Source: Cytospora piceicola
Taxonomy: Eukaryota > Ascomycota > Sordariomycetes > Diaporthales > Cytosporaceae
Length of the DNA: 64,000 bases
Direction: 5' to 3'
Assembly: GCA_023375675.1 (NCBI GenBank)
Contig: JALQBC010000001.1
Span: 1,798,001-1,862,000, forward strand
The notes under the pieces are model-generated. The model was not told where the DNA came from, ran no database searches, and was given only the letters and a program-made list of their open reading frames with translations. Of this stretch, positions 1-10,530 are shown piece by piece. Numbering within the stretch: position 1 is the stretch's first letter; each line of letters begins with the position of its first letter. A program made the position numbers and the translations under genes.

Positions 1-1
1 G

Positions 2-1255
2 CCATGCCTGCACAGTATCACAGTCCGTCATGTATTCAGGGACTCTGGGGACAGAGACGACTGGAATATAGAGGCATACCATCGACTCGTGACTAGGATG
101 GCGCCCAACCTGAAGAAGATCCGGACCCTGTTCTGCAGCAACAGGTATCCACTGCGTTCATCCAGTGTTGCGCCAAGGAAGCCTTGGCTAGGTGTCTTCC
201 AGGATGAAGGCGTTCCTTCACCTGGCTCTTTGGAAAGCCTCTCCCTGCATGGTATGCCTTTCCTGAACCAGCCGTTCATGGATAGGTTGGCTGGATCAAT
301 AGACTTCTCCCATCTACGTGTGCTGGATGTCAGATTTGCTTCTGGCCCGATGCTGAGTTGGGCCCTGGAGAATGTCACCCTGCCCAACCTCAAGAAGCTA
401 CGTCTGCATTTACGCGGGTCCGAAACTGCCATTAGCAGTTGTTTGGCTTTCTTTTCCAGAATACCGCCCCTTGAGTTGCTGGACTATTCCGGGGAGCCAG
501 ACGAGGTCTTCGATTGCATACTCCACAAGCACGGGCCGAGTCTGCTCAGTTTATCCCTCGACCTTGGTTCAGAACTAGACTTTCCAGCGGTACGGAAGCT
601 GCAAAGAGAATGCCCTCGTCTGGAAAGCCTCCGGATAAGTATCAAGCGTTCCTTGTCTGATGAGACGGAAGTTTCGGTGTACAGAGCCCTAGGGAAAATG
701 CGCCATCTGACCGAGCTGTCCCTAACACTGGACTGCACTGATCATGATGCCCCGCGTCAGACTGTGCTCTCACAACCACCATACAATGACTTCGATGACC
801 CGTTCGACAGGATCACATGGCAAACCAACCCGCTCGTCAAGTTCGGCCATGTGCGCATTGCATTACTCAACTCGGCGCTCGACGAGGCTTTGGCACGGTC
901 AATCTGGGAAGTCATCAACGAGTCCAAGGAGAAAAGGCCTCTCCAGTCACTCAAGCTTCAGCCGTCCGGAGGCAACAGTTTCGGTAGACTTGCAGGAGAC
1001 ATGTGTGAGGTCATTCGGTGTTTGAGCAGATCGTATAGCCTCGAGAGGAGCTTAAGAGACGATGAGGTCGGTGTCAGAATTCGAGAACTGGACAAACGCG
1101 CAAGAGAGGCCAAGTGTAGTCGGCATGCGCTGGAGAAGCCTGGTGACGAGCCGGCGGGAAAGGTAGCTATGAGGGTCTTCAGGCAAATATGGCCAAAGAA
1201 GGAGGGGAGTGCAAGTTGGCACAATGACTGGAGCAGCTTGCCGTTACGGAAATGA
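2..1255 (+). CDS. Partial leucine-rich-repeat-like (F-box/LRR type) protein, 3' part
   Basis: The reading frame is open from the window edge to a TGA at 1253-1255, so the 5' end lies outside; the first in-window ATG (98) is probably internal. The protein has recurring leucine-rich strands such as LESLSLHGMPF, LRVLDVRFA, LKKLRLHLRG, LLSLSLDLGS, LESLRISIKR and LTELSLTLD, spaced roughly 25-40 residues apart. This is the layout of the LRR half of fungal F-box proteins. No F-box is visible because the N-terminus is missing. The last ~100 residues are charged and contain no repeat. A role as a substrate-recognition subunit of an SCF ubiquitin ligase is inferred from the family, not shown here. No intron is needed inside the visible part. 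Confidence 0.6.
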   Translation, partial: PCLHSITVRHVFRDSGDRDDWNIEAYHRLVTRMAPNLKKIRTLFCSNRYPLRSSSVAPRKPWLGVFQDEGVPSPGSLESLSLHGMPFLNQPFMDRLAGSIDFSHLRVLDVRFASGPMLSWALENVTLPNLKKLRLHLRGSETAISSCLAFFSRIPPLELLDYSGEPDEVFDCILHKHGPSLLSLSLDLGSELDFPAVRKLQRECPRLESLRISIKRSLSDETEVSVYRALGKMRHLTELSLTLDCTDHDAPRQTVLSQPPYNDFDDPFDRITWQTNPLVKFGHVRIALLNSALDEALARSIWEVINESKEKRPLQSLKLQPSGGNSFGRLAGDMCEVIRCLSRSYSLERSLRDDEVGVRIRELDKRAREAKCSRHALEKPGDEPAGKVAMRVFRQIWPKKEGSASWHNDWSSLPLRK

Positions 1256-2322
1256 GTGAGGCTTGATTACTGTATGTGAACCTTTGGCGCTGATAACAGA
1301 AGATTACTTGCAAATGGCGTCGTGCCTTGTTATTGATTTTCAGCAATTCACTACGAAGAATTCGAAGGAGATTGTGTTTGCTTCCCCCCGGAACACTGTC
1401 TTTTTGGTCAGGATAGCTTCGCAACACGCCCCGTATTCATGCCTCAAAGAATGTTTGCCCCCCTTCGGACCTTTTGCACACCCCTTCTCCCAATCGGGCA
1501 TGCGCAAATTACACAGCACGGGAAGTATATGCTAGCCATACCGTACTGTAGATAAACATCGAAATAAGCAGTGCATCTATTTATTGGAAGGGGCGTCGGA
1601 CCAAGGTGCGTTACCGAGCTTTACCCCCTCGCCATCCTATCTGGCGTGACAAGCCCCCATACTGTACGGAGTCCTATGTCATTTAATTTCAAAGGCGGAA
1701 ATGGGCTCGTAGTCTTGATGCTCGTCTTACAAAATAACTATCGTCCTGATCGCCTTGGTTTTGTAATCGTACTGCCCAAATTTGGGGGCGGGGAGGCTAC
1801 GGCTCGAAGTACAGCTTAAGAAAGTAAGTCCGATATCATTCAAATCTTTGTTTTCTAGGGTCAGTACAGAATAAACGCCGCATCATAAGTGGACGCCGTT
1901 CGGCCGCCCGATCGATGTAATCTCTCTGGAGGCCTGGAAATCTACTTTACTAATGATCGATTAATCAATAATGCCTTAGCACAGAAAACTTGACCAAGCC
2001 TAAACAGCAGCCCAACAAAGCAACCATGTGCACTAAGGTGTATCGTGGTGTCTCTCAATATTGCCATGAAGATATCTACAAGCTCGAATCTGGCACACCT
2101 CTGTTACTCCCGTCGGTGTAGATTCTGTAGACATTCCAGGAGCATTTGTTTTCGCAGAAGTCCTTAATGTTGGTGATACCCCAGATCTACTGCACAAGCA
2201 AAAGAGGCCCCGGTCGGAGCATGGCCACGATAACGATAACTAGTTATATATATATAGCGGACAGCCTGGTTCCGTACGGAGAAATCGGAGTGCCCCGAGT
2301 AGCAGAGATAGCATACAAATAG
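1256..2322. other. Intergenic, no gene seen
   Basis: About 1.07 kb with only short ORFs lacking any recognisable motif. It contains an AT-rich run near 2240-2260 (TATATATATATAG). The 5' part expected for the oxysterol-binding fragment downstream is not found here. Confidence 0.5.
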
Positions 2323-3147
2323 CAGGGCAGGAATGGCTTTGATGACGATCATGCTTCCGTGAATCTTGACTCGGAACAGGTATCGCACCATCCGCCCATC
2401 ACGGCTGTCTACATGTGGGACGACGACAACGGTATCCGCGATGAGGGCTACGTTCGCGTGGAAATGACCTTTTCAGGCACCGTCGATGTTCGCCAGACTG
2501 GTCATGCTATGATACATATCGGCCAGTATGACGAGGACTACCTGATCCCTTTCCCGAACGCGTCTGTCGGGGGTTTCTTCTCTCGTCAATTGTATCCTGA
2601 GATCACTGGCACATACCACATTATCTCATCGTCCGGCTACATCTCCGAAATCTGCTTCTTAGGGCAGGGATTCTTCGGACGAGGTGAACGCAATTCCTTC
2701 AAAGCTTCCATGTATCGGAAGGACGACAGATACAAGATCCCCTTGTACACTGCATCTGGCCAGTGGAGCGGGCGATTCACAATCACAAACGCCAGAACGG
2801 AAGAGATTATCGAACGATATGACACTGCGACCCATACCACCAACACCGCCAAGGCTACTGTCGCACCCATAGCACAACAAGACAATTGGGAGTCACGTAG
2901 GGCATGGAACGGCTGTCCTTCGGCACTGGAGAAAGGAGATTACGGCCGGGCTGTTCACGAGAAGTCAATGTTGGAGACGGCCCAACGTCAAATGCGGGCT
3001 CAAGAAAAAGAGAAGGGTCATATCTGAAAGCCGCTGCTCTTCCATGGGAGTGGCGAGCACCCAGTTTTCGAGGCGCTGGCATCTGCCACGGGGTGGAAGC
3101 TGCAGCCTGAGAAAACACAAGGAGTCTGGAAAGCTGCCCCAGGGTGA
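2323..3147 (+). pseudogene. 5'-truncated oxysterol-binding protein (ORP/Kes1-like), interrupted by TGA
   Basis: The frame opens after a TAG at 2320-2322 and almost at once reaches EQVSHHPPITAVYMW, the family signature E-Q-x-S-H-H-P-P of ORP lipid-transfer proteins. The following ~170 residues fit the second half of the ORP fold, and the C-terminal region has the usual charged helix (MLETAQRQMRAQEKEKG). A TGA at 3025-3027 stops the frame, but the same frame continues with HPVFEALASATGWKLQPEKT and VWK to a stop at 3145-3147, which matches the usual ORP tail (DPVFE..., EKT.GIW). The TGA is therefore probably a mutated TGG. The N-terminal half (lid and first strands) is absent and there is no ATG before the signature. 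ORPs move sterols and phosphoinositides between membranes; this copy should not be functional. Confidence 0.75.
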
Positions 3148-3269
3148 TGAAACCAAGATAAAGAGTCTCAAGACACCTTTTCGTCCTGGCACCAGCCCTT
3201 TCGACCATCAACATTGAAGAATACCCATAGCCGCTTCTGTAGAATGTTCAAGTTGACAGAATTGCGCCT

Positions 3270-4596
3270 TCATCTCGTTCCCAGATCAACCATACCATCA
3301 GGCCTGCTGGGCCAGCTATAATTACCAACGATATGATTTTGAGCAAGAAGCACGGCCGAGATATCGGTGTCGATGGCATCAAACCTGAGTTTCAAATAAA
3401 GTTGCTGACCAGCAAAGTGCTGCCGCGGAGCCGGCATATTGATCATAGAGGAAACAATGGTGGATAGCGGAAGCCATGGACGACATTGGTTGCGTTGAAT
3501 AGAATGGCACCAGTTGGAAGACTTCGGCAAAACCGATATTGTGAGCAAGGAATGGCGAAAATGACGCGGAGAAGAAGTGTTCCAATGTGATCAAGGCAAA
3601 GCTTCCGAGTTGGGTGGCGACGGCAACAGAGAATGCAAGGTGGTAGACCTGGGCAAAAGAGCTCATTGCACGACTCCGAATAGATCCTGAGACATTTTCG
3701 GTCGATTTGATGAGCCTCTCTGAAGCAGCTTCCGTCTCGGTCGATTTGATGAGCCTCTCTGAAGCAGCTTCCGTCTCGGTCTGGTGCGTTCGCCATGTGG
3801 CAGCCGTAGCAAAGGCTTGTTGAAAAGTCTTGACGAAAAATGGGGAGCCTTGCCAGATTGCACCGATCCACTGGTGAACGATATTGGGGAACAAAGGCAG
3901 GCTCATCAGCACTGCAGGCAAGATGTAACCGACGGCGAGAGAAGGAACCAGCATCTCGATGGCTGGTATGCTGTTTGTCAGTGGCTGCACGAGCTTCGTA
4001 TGCCGATTTCCAGTGGTGGCTGAGGTGAGGAGGTGAACGGCACAATAAATCGGCATGGTGGCGCCGTAACCAGTTGCCTGCATCGCTAATGCCCACAGAG
4101 TCGCGCTGTTGGATATATCTCTTGTTAGCCATGGACAAGTGGACGACAAGGGCGCACAACATGCCACGTATTATCATCTATACCCTAGGGTACTGGAACT
4201 GGTGTGCAGTGAGTGCGCAGTGACTTACTGGCGAACCGGACTGCGCTTATTACCGTCTCTGGCCTCTTCGACCAGAATTACAGCAAGGACAGCCAGAAAT
4301 TAGCCACCGAATTGAAATGCATAGAGTGATAGTTGTGGGCGAGAGCCGTCGGTGACATTGGCAAACAGCATGTTGGCGAGCGTGAGCAGCCTGTCCATGG
4401 GCCCTATTCCACAGTACCATGTCAAGACCGGGAGTGAGGATCCTGGTAGATAGTACGGCGGTCCTGCGTCGCGGATGCGCATCAGCGGCTGGTAATAGCC
4501 ATTACGGTACGCCAAGCCATACATCGAGCTCAGACCGAAAGCATGTATGGCGAGGAGAAGCGAAAGAACCATCCACAGAGCGAATTGAGTCGCCAT
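3270..4596 (-). pseudogene. Broken fungal multi-pass membrane protein
   Basis: The probable start is the ATG at 4596 (MATQFALWMVLSLLLAIHAF), a hydrophobic segment. The frame runs to FQFGG and then hits TAA at 4300-4302, but continues in frame with FLAVLAVILVEEARDGNK, so the TAA most simply replaces CAA. A typical intron follows (GTAAGT at 4228 to CAG at 4106, with GGCTAAC near 4127). The second exon reads ATLWALAMQATGYGATMPIY, CAVHLLTS and further membrane segments. Near 3395 the frame shifts: one frame ends FETQV, while the neighbouring frame continues LKLRFDAIDTDISAVLL to 3270. It resembles uncharacterised fungal integral membrane proteins often found near secondary-metabolite genes; I know no biochemical role. 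A 39 bp exact tandem duplication lies inside exon 2. Three defects together argue for a dead gene. Confidence 0.65.
3699..3778 (-). repeat. 39 bp exact tandem duplication within membrane-protein pseudogene
   Basis: The segment GATTTGATGAGCCTCTCTGA and the rest of its 39 bp unit occur twice in direct succession. This duplicates 13 residues (TETEAASERLIKS) in the minus-strand frame and keeps the frame. Confidence 0.85.
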
Positions 4597-5047
4597 TTTC
4601 CGTCTGGGGTTTAGAAACAGAGTTGCGGTAGAATATAACACAAGTGTGAAGGTGTTGTATTCAAGATGAACCGAAGACCATAGCATGTCGATTTCATGAC
4701 CAGCCCTGGAGCCCAACAGGTAGAGCCGGCTTCCCAGGGTTACCTCAGTGCACTGTGTACTGCGAATGGAAACCTTGAAGGGCCTCCCAGACGGCCGGGT
4801 TGATATAAGCACGAACCGGCCGACTAAGCCAGGCACGCCAGACCTATGACAGGCGTCAAGGGTTCTTATTGATTTTGTCTTTTGTCTCATATAACCCCGT
4901 GGGACGGTATACTGATGTGGCGCTGAGAAGCAGAAGCACGCTGTCCCAGATGGCCTAATGCACCAGAGACTTACTGGCCATGGTCACCATTTAGCCATTA
5001 TATATATGGTCGAAATGTACGTCGTATCCCATTAGGGGACATCTGGG

Positions 5048-5452
5048 TACAGTCATGCCATGTAAGGCGGTGCATGCCATGCAGACGTAACATCCTATGT
5101 TATTATTACATGGCATGTCGATTTGGCATGGCATGTTGGTGGTTAGCGTGTCCTAATCGGGACGTTTTTTTTGGTAGAGTCTTAAAAAAAAAAGAACCCA
5201 CTTAATGAGTAATTGAACTTAAACCCTTGAACCCTGCTAGCGCTACCAGCTACCAATTGAAAACTACGAAACTATCTACTAGACTAAACTACCAATCACA
5301 TAATACAAAATCGATTGAATAGCATCAGCATATATAGGAGATAAGGGCCTTAGGATAACCTATTTTGGATACGCTAATCAACATGCCATGCCAAATCAAC
5401 ATGCCATGCTAGATTTAACATGCCATGTACCTCCGTACATGCCATGACTGTA
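5048..5452. mobile_element. 405 bp MITE with long inverted repeats, Tc1/mariner-type ends
   Basis: The left end reads TACAGTCATGCCATGTA and the right end, reverse-complemented, TACAGTCATGGCATGTA. The ends are thus TA-CAGT...ACTG-TA, the arrangement expected for a Tc1/mariner insertion with TA target duplication. The inverted arms extend about 110 bp and share internal CATGGCATGT steps and TTGATTTGGCATGGCATGTT. The non-palindromic centre (about 5165-5365) has no ORF. Read on the minus strand it contains GGTAGCGC...GGGTTCAAGGG followed by a T-run, which loosely resembles tRNA-type internal promoter boxes. Confidence 0.75.
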
Positions 5453-7530
5453 TCGTATATATTCTCCTACGGGATGTCAGGAACAAGCGGTGTTGGGGGA
5501 GCACAAATCCGTGAGAATGCTAAAACCCATAACTGTACAGAGACATTGGAAATTGATAGCAAATGAGCAATGGGGCAGGTTTTTTACATGTAGAATCAAA
5601 GATGCCATGAGGCTTGCAATAAAGAGCGTGATTTGGGCTGCATAGACTGAAATGTTTGGCCTCAATTTGTGATCTTACCTGTTTGCATGTTACGCAGCTC
5701 ATAGTCACTGGGGGCTAAAGTATGGCCATTTGTTGGTTGTGACTGCAGCTAACAGCCCAGGGGGGGGGGGGGTATACGAGGGGAAAAGCTCAACGATTAT
5801 AACTGATTTGACGGCCCAAAGCTTGAAACTGGGATATTTGGGTCTGTGGTATGCCAAACATGGATCCGATTCCCTTCGCAAAATCTATCCACGGTTTGTT
5901 AGTCTTCGTTGATAGAGAACGAAGTTTTGAAAAGAAAACAAAAAGAAAAAAGGAAATCAAATCTCAGTCTCACTTGCTCTCAAAGTTTTCCTGGGCGCTA
6001 CATCCCTGTTCTCGTTATCGCAAAGCCTCCAGTCCACAGTCTTTAAACCCGACATCCTCGACGCTATAAGGCACAGAGCCCGTGGTGGAAAGTCCCGAGA
6101 TGCTGCGATACCGCGGACACAAAACTCTGAAACGCAGAACAGCTCGGGCAGAGCCTCTGCCGTGCCCTAGACTGATTGCCCTGCTGCCAGCACCAGGTCG
6201 CAATATGAGCTCTCGTAGCGCGCCTCGAACATATCCTAGGTGCTCGGCACGCCCACAAAGCGCCCGCGAATTCTCGCCTCCATGTCCTTGGTATCGCTAG
6301 CACAGCTTGCAGTTAGGGAAAACCGGATCTTAGAACGGTAGCCCGTCATGAAGTTCACCACCATGGGCTGCTCCGGTTGCTGGCCCTGGCGCCCATCTCT
6401 CCTGGTAGGTAGTCCAGATTTATCGGGAATTGCGTCCAATCGTCCGTAGTGCTTGCTATAACATTGAAGGGGCTCGGGGCTTGTTTTTGAAATGTGCTGG
6501 ATTTCCGTAGCTTACCCGCCACCTGGTATGTCAACTGGTATCAATCACTGTTCTATGTAGTGATGCCTTATTATTATCATCGAAGGAGGGGGAGGAATAA
6601 AACCATAGGGTGCTGCGATTTAGTCAACAGCTGAGGAACCATAAATCTAAAGTTGGGAACGGGCGACAACTTTCAGGGGGGTTGCAGCAACGCCTGTAAA
6701 CGGGCGTTCTCCATCGCTTGCAGACCAAAATTTCGTGCATTTCCTTATAACAGTATCCCGAGGTCTCGCTTAGTATTCACTGGCTGTGTGATATATTGGA
6801 ACAAGACACTGGTCGTCCCTCAGGCGCCAAGCAATCAACTCCTAAGAATTAAGGATTCATATGGTTTCCACGATACAGACCTTCTTATACATAGGTACGT
6901 ACGTGTAAGCACCCCAACCAACCATTCCAAGGTTCCTTCAATCCAATTCCTCCGCCGACAGCTTTCCAAAACTAGCCGCAGGTTATACTCACAGATCTAG
7001 GGGTCTGCGAATTCCTCCGATTCAAATCAGGTCATGGTGACAAATTTGGTTGATTTGTTCACACCTAGAATCATACTCAGACTTCTGCCCACGGGTGATG
7101 GGTCTGGTAAGTACCTAGGTACCTATATCTGGGGTAAATACATGTGTACAACTATAACATACTCACATGCTTATCCCACACTAATGAACTGCAGGTGGAG
7201 CTGAAGGGGGTTAGGTACAATGCTAGATGTTCTTTTTGACCCGGGACTCATGAGCTACAATAACGATAGGTTCTGTATCAAATTGGAGCTATGTGAGCTT
7301 GGAACAATCTAGTATAAGTCAGTTCAATGTTGTGATGATGAGCTATGTCCATGTCGATGGACAACTGCTGCACTGACGTCACCACTGGAAGATTTCTTGA
7401 GCAAAGAGGCTAAAAGACAACTCGACATTCTTCAACCAACAAAACTATTCCTGAAATACATGTCTGGGGTTTTGCAATCAAATCGGGAGTTCCTTCGAAT
7501 CTCGCCGTTTAGATACTTTGGAAAACCCGG
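5453..7530. other. Intergenic, no convincing gene
   Basis: About 2.1 kb. A run of 12 G lies near 5760-5771. A locally GC-richer part (6080-6440) carries short overlapping ORFs on both strands with no motif I recognise, possibly an eroded gene. Several CTAGGTACCTA-like palindromic words occur near 6890-6905 and 7110-7125. The last 100-200 bp presumably hold the promoter of the DHH gene. Confidence 0.45.
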
Positions 7531-9046
7531 ATGTCTCTTCGTCTCATACAGACGAGTTGTCGTCTGACGAGAGAGCTCGCAGTCAGAAATACCCGAACCA
7601 ACTTGAAATCACTGAGTGTGAAGGCATTATCCAGCACCTCGAGTAGCACGAAGAAGACGCAAGCTGAAAAGACAATGAAAAGAAGTGCTGCCTCCAGTAC
7701 GGGCCAGTCGAAGCCAAAGAAGCCTCGTCTTGAGTTGCCCGAGTACCATGCAACTCCGTCGCTAAAGACCGAATCCGGAAACATCATATGGCCTGCCCCA
7801 GAAGACCAGATCGAATCAGCTAGGGATTTCATACTAGATTGGTTGGGATTCACATTGAATATTGTTGGACAGAATATGGCTAACTATATACCACAGTGCC
7901 GCGGCGGGAAAGAGGACACTGATCGTTCCAGACAAAGACGCAGATGGCCTTACGTCCGGCGCAATTCTACAGAAGACGCTCGTGCTTCTGGGTCTTGATC
8001 CAGACTCAATATCTGTCCACTTGCTCAAGAAGGGCAAAAACATTCATGACGAGAGCGAGCGGGCCGCCATGGCAGCACATGGCCCAGCGTACATATTTGT
8101 CCTCGACCAAGGCTCGAGAAAGTCACCGCCCGTCATCGACCAATTTCACAAAGCCCTCGTCATCGACCATCATTATGCCCTGGACGACGACTTCCCGGAA
8201 GGCTCAATACATGTCACCGCGTGCAACAGCCCGCCCGTAGCCACCAGCTCACTCCTCACGTATCTCATCTGTCGTGACCTCGACGATGACGTCGAAAAGC
8301 ATTGCGACTGGCTCTGTATCATGGGCACGCACGGGGATCTCGGAAACACACTGAAATGGGAGCCACCCTTCCCGAACATGAAGGATGCCTTCAAGATGTA
8401 CACCAAGAAGGCTATCAACGAAGCAGTCTCACTCATCAACGCGCCGCGACGAACATCGGCGTTCAACGTATCCGCAGCGTGGACTGCACTGACCGCCGCG
8501 AAGTCACCATCAGACCTTCTGAAGAATACAAGCCTCCTAGCAGCACGGGCCGAGGTTAACGCCGAAATCGAGCGATGTACGCACACAGCGCCCAAGTTCA
8601 GCTCGGACGGGAAGATTGCAGTTTTCAGGATGAACTCTGAGGCACAGATCCATCCAGTGATAGCGACCCGCTGGGCCGGACATCTCCAGAGCGCAAAGCT
8701 CGAAGTGATAATGGCGGCTAACGAGGGGTACTTGCCTGGCAAGGTCAATTTCTCTTGTCGTGTCCCCCGGTCAGCGAGGGCTCGGGACCCGCCGGTCAAT
8801 ATCATCCAAGTATTGGAGGGGATCGCGGCAAGGTCGCCCGATGAGACGTTTCGGGCTAGGCTGGGGGAGTCATTTGCAAGAGGCCATAAGGAGGCCAGTG
8901 GAGGGATTGTACAGGTCAATGAGTTTGAGGAATTGATCGAGATTATGGGGGTTGGGAAGAAGCCCGAGGTAGGCTCCCCGGGCAAGAAAGGAGAGGAGTC
9001 GAAGGCTGGCAACACAATCACCAACTACTTTGGCAAGAAGGCATAG
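7531..9046 (+). CDS. DHH-family phosphoesterase (RecJ-like fold), two exons
   Basis: Model: join(7531..7841, 7897..9046), 486 residues. The 55 bp intron starts GTTGGG and ends CACAG, with GGCTAAC upstream of the acceptor; splicing restores ...FILDCAAAGKRTLIVPDKDADG. Motif DKDADG (about residues 116-121) is the first metal-binding DHH motif, and VIDHHYALDD (about 193-202) is the DHH motif itself. Near the C-terminus ARGHKEASGG resembles the DHHA1 substrate-binding motif. The N-terminal ~75 residues are basic, Ser/Thr-rich and unstructured, with KRSAASS and KPKKPRLE suggesting a nuclear signal; a second start at the ATG of MKRSAAS is possible. The last residues (NTITNYFGKKA) look like a degenerate PCNA-interacting peptide. 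Members of the superfamily are nucleases or phosphodiesterases; the substrate here is unknown. Confidence 0.85.
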
Positions 9047-10530
9047 CAACCGAATAAAGTTGACACCATTCGCGTATCATCTATGACTGCCTTACGCGTA
9101 AAAAACATTTCATAGTGTATTGATATGTCCGGGGTTGTATTATGGATCGTGTCAACAGACCGCGATATTACTTCTGACACAACTTCTCAAGACCCGGGGT
9201 ATATATCACAGCGGGGTCGAGTGAGGCTATAAATGCCGAGTAACTATGGACAAAGTATCGCTTTTACCAGTTGACCTTTCTGGCAACGCCAATAACTATA
9301 TTTCTGAACTGTTGTAGCTACAACAGTGTAAGGTTGACCCGTCACCAATGCATTGGCCATTGGACTCTCCAGTTCACCTTTTATATGGCTACTGTCGGTA
9401 GGACAGATTAGGCCGAACGTCTCGCTAAGTCGTGTATCCACAGCAGCGGCTGCACGCACAGCTGCGGCGATAATCCTAGCTACTGCCTGCTTCGGCAATT
9501 ACATACTTACAGCAGGGGTCATGCCATGCGTGGAGAGTCCTATAAATATGTCAGTCCTCTCTCAACCGCAGACAATGTAAGCCGCATTGGTACGCGGTAT
9601 TTCACAAGGCCAGTGTTTACACCATGGCCAGCCCATCGCTCAAAGAAGTGGCCAAAGCTACAATAGCCAGCGATAAGGCATATGCGGACACAAAGTAAGT
9701 ACGTTCCGGATCGTCACCACAAACCTTGGCTGTACTTCTCGTTTTCTCTTAGTGCTTTCGCTTATCAGTAGCAGCTCGCTTAATCTCGCGTAGCCTCGAT
9801 TAGAGCATTACGGGCTCGCAAGGTGGTCCGTGTAAACAGGGGAGTAAGCAGCAGGGAGTAACGATCACCGCACTCAAAGTGCTCTCCCCGTCCGCTTCAA
9901 CCGTCCAGGCGGTACCGAGTTTTGAAAAATGTCGGAACAGACTACTGCACTTCGGCAGAGTGCAAAGCCTTGGTGACTTTCATCGCAGAGATACGCACGA
10001 TTCATAATGATGTCAACGAAAAAACCATCGCTATCTTCTCATCCCTGTTGTACTCTTCTGTTCGGTTCTCTCTTTTTGTGTCCATGAATTTCTGGGGACG
10101 AACGTTTTTTTCTCAGGCCTAGTAAGGGATTTCCACTTAACAAGTTCAAAGTAATTATTAATCGGGGCGTGTAAGCCGGTGTTTCGGCTATTTAATCGGG
10201 CCTCAGGAAGGAAAACTACCACAGACACCACAGCAACAAGCACAGTTGGCAGAGTTGGTTTTTAAGACTCTAAAAATTTGGAGAAATATCCCCGACGTCG
10301 GCCCGGCGCCCTTTCAAAAACACCGCGTCTACATTTAGCAACTCGGCAAATGCACGGTCTATTACTGGCCTATTACTGGTCTCGTATCCTCCATCCTTGA
10401 ACATCGACCACTTTTCCCCCGAACATTCTAACACTACACACCCGAATCTGATAAACAGACCGCCGCTGCTTGGTTCATTCTGCGCCTCCCCCCCCCTGGA
10501 TTCATTATCTGCTGAGGTACAGAGACTGCA
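9047..10530. other. Intergenic; one possible orphan first exon
   Basis: About 1.5 kb. At 9624 an ATG in a CACC context begins a short frame (MASPSLKEVAKATIASDKAY) that meets a consensus donor GTAAGTACG at about 9694. No acceptor leading to a convincing second exon was found, so this may be a gene relic or a short noncoding transcript. The rest contains only short unsupported ORFs. The ~250 bp before 10531 is pyrimidine-rich and should contain the promoter and 5' UTR of the regulator gene. Confidence 0.35.

Noticed and set aside
3025..3027. Programmed stop-codon readthrough in the ORP gene
   Set aside because: The 5' half is also missing, so simple pseudogene decay is the better explanation.
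9760..9830. tRNA-like stretch (GCTCGCTTAATCTCGCGTAGCC...)
   Set aside because: No cloverleaf or box A/B pair could be drawn.
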